DNA of 13,038 nucleotides from Gammaproteobacteria bacterium (GTDB taxonomy: Bacteria > Pseudomonadota > Gammaproteobacteria > SZUA-152), in assembly GCA_030617485.1 (NCBI GenBank), contig JAUWVK010000028.1, positions 1 to 13,038 on the forward strand, written 5' to 3'. Shown piece by piece: positions 7,701 through 13,038 of this stretch. The position numbers and the translations under genes are program-made. The notes beneath the pieces are model-generated. The model saw nothing but the letters and a program-made list of their open reading frames with translations. It ran no database searches and was not told the origin of the DNA. Position 1 is the first letter of the stretch. The number at the start of each line of letters is the position of its first letter.

Positions 7701-8374
7701 CCGAGACAAATATTACGTCACCCAATATTGATGACCGACTTTGCAAACCACTCCCGAGAAAAAAACGAGATGTCATTATTGCCCCCAGTTATCACCAAAA
7801 ATCCACTAAACAGGATTTAAATAACAGCCCGCAGAATAATTCTGGATATATGCAGGAAGATGCTCAGACTCGCGGCGTATTCATTCATCGTTGTCTGCAC
7901 ATTTTATGTGAAGATTATTCCAGTGATAATAATGACCCAACTCTTCTAAAGCGAGTTAGCGGCGAACTCGGGATTCATAATCAAGGGAAAAAGGACGATT
8001 CTTCTATCCTGGAATGGCTTAAAGAAGCACGGGCGGTTATTAACCACCCTGAGTTTTCTAATCTATTTGAAAGCAATCAATACCTGATCTCCTACAATGA
8101 GGTTCCTATCCAGTACATACAAGGAAAGAACGAAGGTGAACAAATGGTTTATGGAATCATAGATCGCGTGGTTATCACTAAAAATGAAGTGTTTGTTATC
8201 GACTATAAAACTCATCGCCTGACAAAACCCGAGCAAATTAACGAACTTGTCGAGCACTATCGTTCACAAGTTGACCTTTATTGCCAGGGGGCTCAGTTGC
8301 TTTGGCCAGAAAAAACCGTACGCGGATTTCTGCTATTGACCCACAAACCACAATTAGTGCCAATCCAGATTTAA
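4793..8374 (+). CDS. AddA-like UvrD/Rep-family (SF1A) helicase with C-terminal RecB-type nuclease
   Basis: A protein of 1193 residues with the full layout of AddA. The helicase motifs, numbered from the first ATG, are: Walker A GTGKT at 52-56; TFTRKAAAEM (motif Ia); DEFQD from D436-E437 (Walker B); GDNKQSIYRFRRADP from 471 (motif III region); TIHSSKGLE from 837 (motif V); and YVAVTRA from 913 (motif VI). The last ~170 residues form a RecB-like nuclease: GVFIHR (H1032), D1124 in GIIDRV, and D1137-Y-K1139 in IDYKT. It should unwind and cut DNA ends and, with the AddB-like neighbour, prepare 3' overhangs for RecA. No strong ribosome site precedes either candidate start. The ATG at 4856 (MSETTF, Walker A then at residue 31) is closer to the usual distance, and the first 21 residues are unlike the family, so 4856 may be the true start. 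Both subunits keep nuclease residues, as in AddAB rather than RecBCD. Confidence 0.9.
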   Translation: MLCPNEANIHTQQPLLVKYVSMSETTFPDTNKAEKLPATSPRTSATVSASAGTGKTWLLVTRLIRLLLSGTRPDGILAVTFTRKAAAEMQTRLNARLLDLAQCSEQELINRLSEMDVTSNEDSRQRARALYETLLSNPHTIRTTTFHSFCQEILRRFPLEADIAPGFELLETSADERKIAWNALCTDASNNPNGDIAQAMETLMESCGGLANTLTSLNSFLDHRSDWWAFTEKNTEAQGEVKNDPLRFATDTLSSQLNVSLKDEPEQDFFTSSVLDSLSEFVSLLQKHPGKKNDQSLEMLSIARDSTNSVSDRFTVLKKAFLTQKGDPLKRKESKAQAKSMGEDGQLRFLEIHSLVCSVIEETQNIIHAQETLRRNSAWYKAGIQLLEHFQQLKTEQRLLDFSDLEWRAYLLLNHGDNVHWIQYKLDQRIDHLLIDEFQDTNPTQWRLILPLLQELAAGEDERGRSVFLVGDNKQSIYRFRRADPELFDTAQSWLKTNLRAVSQPLDVSWRSADAIMGFVNRIFGEGPLHQRLSQFSTHTTHHPDLWGRVELLPLIDQENEPEAAIAEKENVTSSTLRNPLQTPRIIEQDQRYLEEGRLIAERIQDMIQKETLIGDTKSARAIRYSDIIILVRNRTHAADYEQALREANIPYIGANRGTLLDSQEARDLVNLLELLIAPFNNLALASLLRSPLFNCDHNDLIKLAREKDASWMQRLSSLASEQDVSGNTNNALNRAYVLLIQWQELAGKMPVHDLLDHIYCEGNVMNRYHAAYPPHLQHRVAANLTRFIELALEIDSGRYPTIGRFVTRLKLLRQQEKDAPDEGTSIHTDSRVSIMTIHSSKGLEAPVIFLADATATGQDKKANQTIVDWPTQSEKPECFLLVGKKESQDSFTALTLDRNTKAEAREDANLLYVAVTRAKQLLFISGCRPKKGNDLGWYGLITDQYHETSTGNSIILESGDYPKSRMKTSETNITSPNIDDRLCKPLPRKKRDVIIAPSYHQKSTKQDLNNSPQNNSGYMQEDAQTRGVFIHRCLHILCEDYSSDNNDPTLLKRVSGELGIHNQGKKDDSSILEWLKEARAVINHPEFSNLFESNQYLISYNEVPIQYIQGKNEGEQMVYGIIDRVVITKNEVFVIDYKTHRLTKPEQINELVEHYRSQVDLYCQGAQLLWPEKTVRGFLLLTHKPQLVPIQI

Positions 8375-8376
8375 CA

Positions 8377-8401
8377 ACCGGCCCGACTGGTGTTTCTGTT
8401 T
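8377..8401 (+). terminator. Possible terminator after the AddA-like gene
   Basis: ACCGG-cccga-CTGGT forms a five-base stem (one G-U pair) followed by GTTTCTGTTT. It fills most of the 28-bp gap between two convergent genes. The stem is short and the T tract interrupted, so termination may be partial. Confidence 0.4.
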
Positions 8402-8402
8402 G

Positions 8403-9068
8403 CTATATCGCCAACATCGATTCCAGGCGCTCAAGATCATTGACCACTTTCCATTCGCCACCACCTGCTTCAACGCGCTGCTTCCAGCCATCAACGCGAT
8501 CAAGATATTGTCGAGGATCAATATTATCCGTTCGCAACTTCGTCACATTCAAAGCAATGACTTTGTAGCCACTCAGAGGCAATGCAATACCATCTCTAAC
8601 ATATCCTTCGCGAAGCTCTTCCTTTAGATCAGAAAATACCAGGATGGTTTTATGCCCTGCTCCAGTTTCATTCAGGTATTCAATAGCCTGTAAAATACCG
8701 CCAGTGATGTCGGTGTGCGAACTTCCTTTAACACCCTTCAGGAACTTATTAATGTTTGCCTGAAAAACACGCTTCTGTTCATTGCTGGCACTTGGCCGAT
8801 CATCAAAAGTAACTTTGCTGATGATATCCTTTTCACTGAAACTACCCGTATCTATTCTTGCCACCGCAAAAGAATCTCCTGGCTTCAGGTCTGATAGCGT
8901 AAAATTTATTACTCGCTGCGCTTGATCAAGCTCTTCTGTATATGTGCCGGAAGTATCCATCAACATATAAACTCCACGCGTTGGAGGTACAGATTTTTCT
9001 GACGAGCAGCCTGTGAAAACAACCACCATCAGCAGTAATAATAAAATATATTTTGCGTGCTTTTCCAT
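8403..9068 (-). CDS. von Willebrand factor A-domain lipoprotein, function unknown
   Basis: A 221-residue product. Residues 1-20 are a lipoprotein signal: MEKHAK, a leucine/valine-rich core, then FTG and Cys21. Residue +2 is Ser, which under Lol sorting rules favours the outer membrane facing the periplasm. The mature part is a single vWA fold with a recognisable metal-ion-dependent adhesion site: D38-T-S40-G-T42 (close to DxSxS, with Thr for the last Ser), T119/T122 in the SSHTDITGG segment, and D147 in FSDLKEE. The LVFSDL strand and GYKVIALNV strand fit a Rossmann-like core. It follows the polytopic membrane gene by only 2 bp, with GGGG in the end of that gene as ribosome site, so the two are almost certainly co-translated and likely act together. 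vWA domains usually mediate metal-dependent protein binding; the ligand is unknown. I do not recognise a named family for the pair. Confidence 0.85.
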   Translation of the reverse strand: MEKHAKYILLLLLMVVVFTGCSSEKSVPPTRGVYMLMDTSGTYTEELDQAQRVINFTLSDLKPGDSFAVARIDTGSFSEKDIISKVTFDDRPSASNEQKRVFQANINKFLKGVKGSSHTDITGGILQAIEYLNETGAGHKTILVFSDLKEELREGYVRDGIALPLSGYKVIALNVTKLRTDNIDPRQYLDRVDGWKQRVEAGGGEWKVVNDLERLESMLAI

Positions 9069-9070
9069 TG

Positions 9071-10525
9071 TTATAATTCCCCACTCATCAATGTTCCATC
9101 ATTATTATGGTCAACGTCATTTGCACGTTTCCCAGATTTTATTTTAACCACCTGCTCCACCCACAAAGGTGCAAAAATTAGCAGATCATAACCATTTATT
9201 AGCATGCGGCCAGAAAACCGTACCGCACTACCACTCAAACGCAGCAACCAGATAAGAGAGCGAAGGCCCGCTACAGCCACAACACCCAGAACCGTACGCA
9301 TGGAATGTATAAATGACTCAAGAGGAATAGCCACAAAAGTTAACGCGAAAGGCAAAATAAACCCCATGCCCATTTGCGCCGCTGTGGTTATCCATAAATG
9401 AGAATTTTGTACTATTTCAGTTCCACCATCAGCTCTCAGTAATGCGCGAGTTGCTGCTGCATCCTGCATTAAAAGTTCTCGCATGTACGCAAGACCCGCT
9501 TCAATGCCTGCCAGTGAAAATAAAAATATAAAGGCAGCCCATAAAATAATTTTACGTAGCTTGTCATCCAGAGCGCCAATAACGGGGAACAAGCGTGTTA
9601 TCCGCAAGGCCTCCATCAAAAACAATCCCATGGCAATCTCAATTAGAATAATCACCATGGCTGCAATACTGGCAACCGGGAATCCCATAATGCGGGCGGT
9701 ACCACCCACCATTTCGGACATGGGTGTGGCAATTAAATTGAAGTTAATAACTGCACCACCAATCGCTATCGCCAACACAAATCCAGAGATAAAAAACTGG
9801 GTCAGCGATGAAGAAGACAACATACGGGTGGCGTGATCTGTTCCCTTAACAATATCTTCATACTCATCCATGTGGCGATCGATAGCCTTGCTGCGTACTA
9901 ACAGGCTCTCCACATTTTTATCAACTTTTTTCAAATCTTTATCGACTTTGCGCCAGTGCGGCATCATGTTGTTGAGAATCTTATGACGTTCACGACTGGA
10001 TTTCCTGCATTGATCCATTGCGTCATCACTGGCTTTCTCCAATGACGTATGGATATCTTCAAGAATATTACTCACGACAGGGTCACCATTTGCGGGGATC
10101 TTGGCAACTGCCTCAACAGCTGCAATCCAGCCAGGTGGTGCTGGTGGCACTTCTGCACTGGCCTGATAATCTTCGTCAATGTGGGTGATTTCTTCGCTTA
10201 AATGTCTTTGTAATGCCGGGTACTCTGCAAGATCCCTGCGTACCGTGGCATCGATTCTTTCGAATTCCCTGTTGATAATACGCTCTGATGCCTCGCGCCC
10301 CTGTGCTAACAATACTTCCTTATTGCGCAGCAACATTCGTTGTTCTGTACGCGCGATCGCACTTGCGGAAAGTCTCATGCCGTTGTGCACAACTCGACTA
10401 AACGAAAGAATAGCCTTATGCGCTGGTTCCCTGGCGATGTATAAAAAAACTGCCAGTAACACAAACCAAATCATGCCTGATGCAAAAGCACTCGGCACTA
10501 TCATATAAATATCCATAAACGACAT
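9071..10525 (-). CDS. Polytopic membrane protein with coiled-coil region and C-terminal EF-hand loop, function unknown
   Basis: The frame could begin at 10582, but AGGAGG at 10531-10536 lies 5 nt before the ATG at 10525, which gives 484 residues and is clearly the start. Predicted membrane segments lie at about 13-31, 242-265, 284-306, 325-348, 384-405 and 411-430. Residues ~32-235 form a long charged, helical, probably coiled-coil region broken by a proline hinge (PPAPPG, 127-132). Its many Arg/Lys after the first segment suggest it is cytoplasmic with the N-terminus outside. With six segments the C-terminus falls in the periplasm. The final residues include DHNNDGTLMSGE (472-483), which fits the 12-residue EF-hand loop with ligands at positions 1, 3, 5 and 12, Gly at 6 and Leu at 8. 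The vWA lipoprotein is the next gene, 2 bp away. I do not recognise the family. A calcium-responsive envelope complex is inference only. Confidence 0.85.
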   Translation of the reverse strand: MSFMDIYMIVPSAFASGMIWFVLLAVFLYIAREPAHKAILSFSRVVHNGMRLSASAIARTEQRMLLRNKEVLLAQGREASERIINREFERIDATVRRDLAEYPALQRHLSEEITHIDEDYQASAEVPPAPPGWIAAVEAVAKIPANGDPVVSNILEDIHTSLEKASDDAMDQCRKSSRERHKILNNMMPHWRKVDKDLKKVDKNVESLLVRSKAIDRHMDEYEDIVKGTDHATRMLSSSSLTQFFISGFVLAIAIGGAVINFNLIATPMSEMVGGTARIMGFPVASIAAMVIILIEIAMGLFLMEALRITRLFPVIGALDDKLRKIILWAAFIFLFSLAGIEAGLAYMRELLMQDAAATRALLRADGGTEIVQNSHLWITTAAQMGMGFILPFALTFVAIPLESFIHSMRTVLGVVAVAGLRSLIWLLRLSGSAVRFSGRMLINGYDLLIFAPLWVEQVVKIKSGKRANDVDHNNDGTLMSGEL

Positions 10526-10530
10526 GCTAA

Positions 10531-10536
10531 CCTCCT
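10531..10536 (-). promoter_or_regulatory. Consensus Shine-Dalgarno AGGAGG setting the membrane-protein start
   Basis: CCTCCT on the + strand reads AGGAGG on the - strand, with a 5-nt spacer (TTAGC) to the ATG at 10525. It is the best ribosome site in the window and rules out the 19-codon upstream extension, which has no such site. Confidence 0.88.
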
Positions 10537-10751
10537 GGTTTTTTTGACAAAACACTACGGACAAAACGCAGCGATGGAACACCCGCTCCCTGCCATCATG
10601 TTATAGGACAACAATCGATAAAAAACACCGACCGAATCACAAATATTCAGCACCGGCGCATTACCCATCACCTTATAACGTCAGGTTTTTACTGAAAGTT
10701 CCACCGCTATCAATCATGGAAGCTGATAAGAAACAAAGAGATATAAACATT

Positions 10752-10777
10752 GGGCGCCAGCAGAAGTGCCGGCACCC
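10752..10777 (-). terminator. Possible terminator downstream of dsbC
   Basis: On the - strand, GGGTGCC and GGCGCCC (10771-10777 and 10752-10758) pair over seven bases with one G-U, around a 12-base loop, 24 bp after the dsbC stop. The sequence after it is only moderately T-rich, so efficiency is uncertain. The rest of the 275-bp gap to the membrane-protein gene shows no gene; a TATAAC at 10600-10605 could be a -10 for that gene, but no good -35 accompanies it. Confidence 0.4.
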
Positions 10778-10800
10778 GAAATTAACTTCAAATTAACGAA

Positions 10801-11592
10801 TCAGGACTTGATCAGATCAACTTTTTTCATCTGATCCAGGATCTGAATCAGGCGTTTAGGTTCAACATAACCAGGAGCCACCTGCCCGTTATCAAATACC
10901 AGCGTTGGTGTACCGGTAACACCCACCTGTTTTGCCGCAGCCATATGACCCAGAATAGTGTCTTTGCAATCTTTACCTTTTACCTGGGTAATCTCTTTTA
11001 TCTGCGCAAGTTTTGCGCCGCCCTTGGCAAAACTCATAGCCTCCTGTGGATCTTTTGCACACCACACCGACAAAGCTTTCAAATACGATGGTGAACCTAC
11101 GCCAGAACGAGGATAAGCCAGATAACGAAACTCAATGCCTAACTCGTTATATTCTGCCATTCGTTTATGCATCTTCCGGCAGTAACCGCAATCGATATCG
11201 GTAAACGCTGTAATAGTATGTTTCACCTTTTTTGGCGAAAATATAATCATGGCATTCGCATCAAGATCGTCAACCACCTTTGCCCGACCCACACGACGTT
11301 TCCCTTCCGTTAAATTCGTGCGCGTATTCAAATCATAAAGATCGCCTTCTAATATGTAACGACCATTTTTCGAAATATAAATAACCTGTGGGCCAAAAAT
11401 CGCTTCATACATACCCGGTATAGCTGAATCTGCAATGCTGTCAGGCTTTGCATTAGGCATCAGTGAAGTCAGCACCCTGGTCACGTTAGCAAGCTCCTGA
11501 TTCTCATCCGCAACAACTGAAGTATTAAAACCCCACGCCATTACAAGCATCACAACAAGTCCAAAAAAAGTTTTTAAATTATGTTTAATCAT
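10801..11592 (-). CDS. dsbC: Thiol:disulfide interchange protein DsbC
   Basis: A 263-residue precursor of the periplasmic disulfide isomerase that reshuffles wrong disulfides and is kept reduced by DsbD in characterised species. Residues 1-29 are a Sec signal peptide (basic start, hydrophobic core, cleavage near SVVADE). An N-terminal dimerisation domain follows, with the conserved PGMYEAIFG and GRYILEGDLYDL segments, then the thioredoxin-fold domain with active site C135-G-Y-C138 and the cis-proline loop GTPT (P229). Two further cysteines (in VWCAK and KDCKD) match the structural disulfide of E. coli DsbC. AGAGG lies 7 nt before the ATG. The 67-bp gap from yajQ has no clear terminator, so co-transcription with yajQ and xerD is likely. 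In E. coli xerD and dsbC are direct neighbours; here yajQ lies between them. Confidence 0.95.
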   Translation of the reverse strand: MIKHNLKTFFGLVVMLVMAWGFNTSVVADENQELANVTRVLTSLMPNAKPDSIADSAIPGMYEAIFGPQVIYISKNGRYILEGDLYDLNTRTNLTEGKRRVGRAKVVDDLDANAMIIFSPKKVKHTITAFTDIDCGYCRKMHKRMAEYNELGIEFRYLAYPRSGVGSPSYLKALSVWCAKDPQEAMSFAKGGAKLAQIKEITQVKGKDCKDTILGHMAAAKQVGVTGTPTLVFDNGQVAPGYVEPKRLIQILDQMKKVDLIKS

Positions 11593-11659
11593 TACTAACC
11601 TCTGGGTTACGCTTAATTTGATAACGCGTTTAAAATATATGGACTAATGTCTTTACCCA

Positions 11660-12142
11660 CTAGTCTCTGAAATTCGTGTATTGCAGTGGTAGGCCAAGTT
11701 TCTGCTCTTTAAGTAAAACCATCACACTCTGTAATTCATCACGCTTTTTGCCCGTCACTCTCACCTGCTCTCCCTGAATAGCCGCCTGCACCTTCATTTT
11801 ATTTTCCTTGATTACCTTAACGATCTTTTTGGCCATTTCTTTATCAATACCCTGGCGTACCGTTACCTTCTGCCGAGCCACAAAATTAGTGGTTTCAATT
11901 TTGCCCATTTCAAGGCTTCCAATATCCACACCCCGTTTGACCATTTTTTTCTGCAATATATCCATCATTTGTTGTAATTGGAAATCACCGCTTCCAGAAA
12001 GGGTCATTTCTGACCCCTTTTGTTCGAACTTGGCATCCGATCCCTTGAAGTCAAACCGGGTCGTAACTTCCCGATTAGCCTGATCCACAGCATTGGTTAA
12101 TTCGTGCATATCGACCTCTGAAACCACGTCGAATGATGGCAT
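11660..12142 (-). CDS. yajQ: YajQ family nucleotide/cyclic di-GMP-binding protein
   Basis: A 160-residue protein matching YajQ along its whole length, from the start MPSFDVVSEVD through FDFKGSDA, LSGSGDFQLQQM and KIVKVIKENKMKVQAAIQGEQVRVTGKKRDELQ (quoted in part) to the LPLQYTNFRD end. YajQ is a small cytoplasmic protein with two RNP-like folds. In Xanthomonas and Pseudomonas, relatives bind cyclic di-GMP and influence virulence genes together with a LysR-type partner; other members bind nucleic acid or nucleotides. AGAGGGG at 12150-12156 lies 7 nt before the ATG. Spacing is 55 bp from xerD upstream and 67 bp to dsbC downstream, consistent with one operon. No key feature appears to be missing. 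Confidence 0.95.
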   Translation of the reverse strand: MPSFDVVSEVDMHELTNAVDQANREVTTRFDFKGSDAKFEQKGSEMTLSGSGDFQLQQMMDILQKKMVKRGVDIGSLEMGKIETTNFVARQKVTVRQGIDKEMAKKIVKVIKENKMKVQAAIQGEQVRVTGKKRDELQSVMVLLKEQKLGLPLQYTNFRD

Positions 12143-12197
12143 AACTAAACCCCTCTTTTATCTGGCCTGTTCTCTGGCAGAACCGTTTTTTAAACAA

Positions 12198-13038
12198 TTA
12201 TCCACGCGGATGATGTTGAGCGTGCAAGCTTTTAAGCCGTTCTCGTGCTACGTGAGTATAAATTTGTGTGGTGGACAAGTCACTGTGTCCCAATAACATT
12301 TGTACCACACGTAAATCGGCACCATGATTAAGCAGGTGCGTGGCAAAACTATGGCGCAAGGTATGAGGCGATAATGCCTTATGAATACCCGCGCCCTTAG
12401 CGTGTCGTTTAATCACATACCAAAAAGCCTGGCGTGACATGGATGCGCCGCGTTGAGTAAGAAACAAATGCTCACTTTCACGCTCCTTGAGTAAATCGGG
12501 CCGGGCATCCTGTAGATATTTTTCCAGCCAGTAAGCTGCCGTTTCTCCCATGGGCACAAGACGTTCTTTATTGCCCTTGCCCATTGTACGCACCACGCCC
12601 TGTCGAAGATTGACCTGTAGCATACGTAACTCGATTAACTCTGACACACGCAAACCCGTGGCATACAACAATTCCAGCATGGCCCTATCACGCAAACCCA
12701 GCGATGTACTGTTATCGGGTGTGTTAATCAGGTTTTCAATTTCATCTTCCGTTAATGCCTTGGGCAAGGAACGGCCCAGTTTGGGTGCATCAATACGATC
12801 ACTGGGATCAATCTGAATCCATCCCTCGCGTAGTGCGTGCTGATAAAAGCGCCGCAAACTCGACAATAAACGCGCTGTACTTCGGGGTTTTGAACCGGAT
12901 TCCACTCGATTAGCCAAATAGGCCAACAAATCCTCACGCTGTGCTGCCAGTAGCCCGCTGCTATTTTTTTTATCCAGTCCCTTCTCCGGGCCCTCTTTGT
13001 CCAACCCCTCCTCCTTGTTCAACCAAAGGACAAAGCCG
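12198..13038 (-). CDS. xerD: Site-specific tyrosine recombinase XerD, 5' end beyond the window
   Basis: XerD works with XerC at dif to resolve chromosome dimers under FtsK control. The open frame runs off the right edge. The TTG at 13022 is an internal Leu: reading on gives GFVLWL, matching the WL of the XerD N-terminal domain, so about 40 residues are missing. Counting that TTG as 1, the catalytic set is complete: R125 (GLRVSE), K149 (GKGNKE), H220 and R223 (HTLRH), H246 (LLGHSD) and nucleophile Y255 (IYTHV). The block HLLNHGADLRVVQMLLGHSD is characteristic of XerD, and the protein ends HHPRG as expected. Between WL and EDLLAYL there are about 16 more residues than in E. coli XerD, a charged, semi-repetitive stretch (GLDKEGPEKGLDKKN). 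The gene probably leads the yajQ-dsbC transcription unit. Confidence 0.95.
   Translation of the reverse strand, partial: GFVLWLNKEEGLDKEGPEKGLDKKNSSGLLAAQREDLLAYLANRVESGSKPRSTARLLSSLRRFYQHALREGWIQIDPSDRIDAPKLGRSLPKALTEDEIENLINTPDNSTSLGLRDRAMLELLYATGLRVSELIELRMLQVNLRQGVVRTMGKGNKERLVPMGETAAYWLEKYLQDARPDLLKERESEHLFLTQRGASMSRQAFWYVIKRHAKGAGIHKALSPHTLRHSFATHLLNHGADLRVVQMLLGHSDLSTTQIYTHVARERLKSLHAQHHPRG

Noticed and set aside
8403..10525. Zorya-like defence system (membrane protein with coiled-coil tail)
   Set aside because: No MotA/MotB or OmpA-like domain, no helicase or nuclease effector beside it in the same operon, and no defence-island context; the adjacent helicase-nuclease is convergent and looks like core repair.
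10526..10582. 19-codon N-terminal extension of the polytopic membrane protein
   Set aside because: It would place the consensus AGGAGG inside the gene, right before a well-spaced ATG; the outer ATG has no ribosome site.
13020..13022. TTG as the start of XerD
   Set aside because: The frame stays open to the window edge and the residues before it match the conserved XerD N-terminal domain; the true start lies outside.

Overview
The window looks like chromosome of a gammaproteobacterium with moderate to low GC content. The evidence is a MutS C-terminus with a clamp-binding tail, an Azotobacter-type seven-iron ferredoxin (FdxA) just downstream of mutS as in Pseudomonas and relatives, and a xerD/dsbC neighbourhood typical of Gammaproteobacteria. 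No phage genes, transposases, rRNA, tRNA or CRISPR arrays are visible. A more precise taxon cannot be read from this sequence alone.

Left part, mostly on the + strand: the 3' end of mutS (1-318) ends at a symmetric, probably bidirectional terminator (351-375). The terminator is shared with a convergent small gene on the - strand (397-651) that encodes a secreted, methionine/glycine/alanine/proline-rich repeat protein. A divergent control region (652-902) carries several short perfect dyads and lies between that gene and fdxA (903-1226). Next comes an AddB-like PD-(D/E)XK nuclease with four cysteines placed as in the AddB iron-sulfur staple (1305-4385). An unusual 407-bp gap follows, and then an AddA-like UvrD-family helicase with its own RecB-type nuclease domain (4793-8374). 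The two large proteins very probably form a two-subunit helicase-nuclease for double-strand-break processing, the functional counterpart of RecBCD/AddAB.

Right part, entirely on the - strand: xerD (truncated by the window's right edge), then yajQ, then dsbC with short gaps, probably one transcription unit. After a 275-bp gap comes a tightly coupled pair: a 484-residue polytopic membrane protein with a long cytoplasmic coiled-coil region and a canonical EF-hand loop at its extreme C-terminus (9071-10525), followed 2 bp later by a von Willebrand A-domain lipoprotein (8403-9068). I do not recognise this pair as a named system. It is the best candidate here for undescribed biology: a membrane complex with two probable divalent-metal sites, both predicted in the periplasm. 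It meets the AddA-like gene tail to tail with only 28 bp between them.

Themes: DNA repair and recombination (MutS, AddAB-like pair, XerD), periplasmic protein quality (DsbC), an Fe-S electron carrier (FdxA), and two envelope loci of unknown function (the Met-rich secreted protein and the vWA/EF-hand pair).
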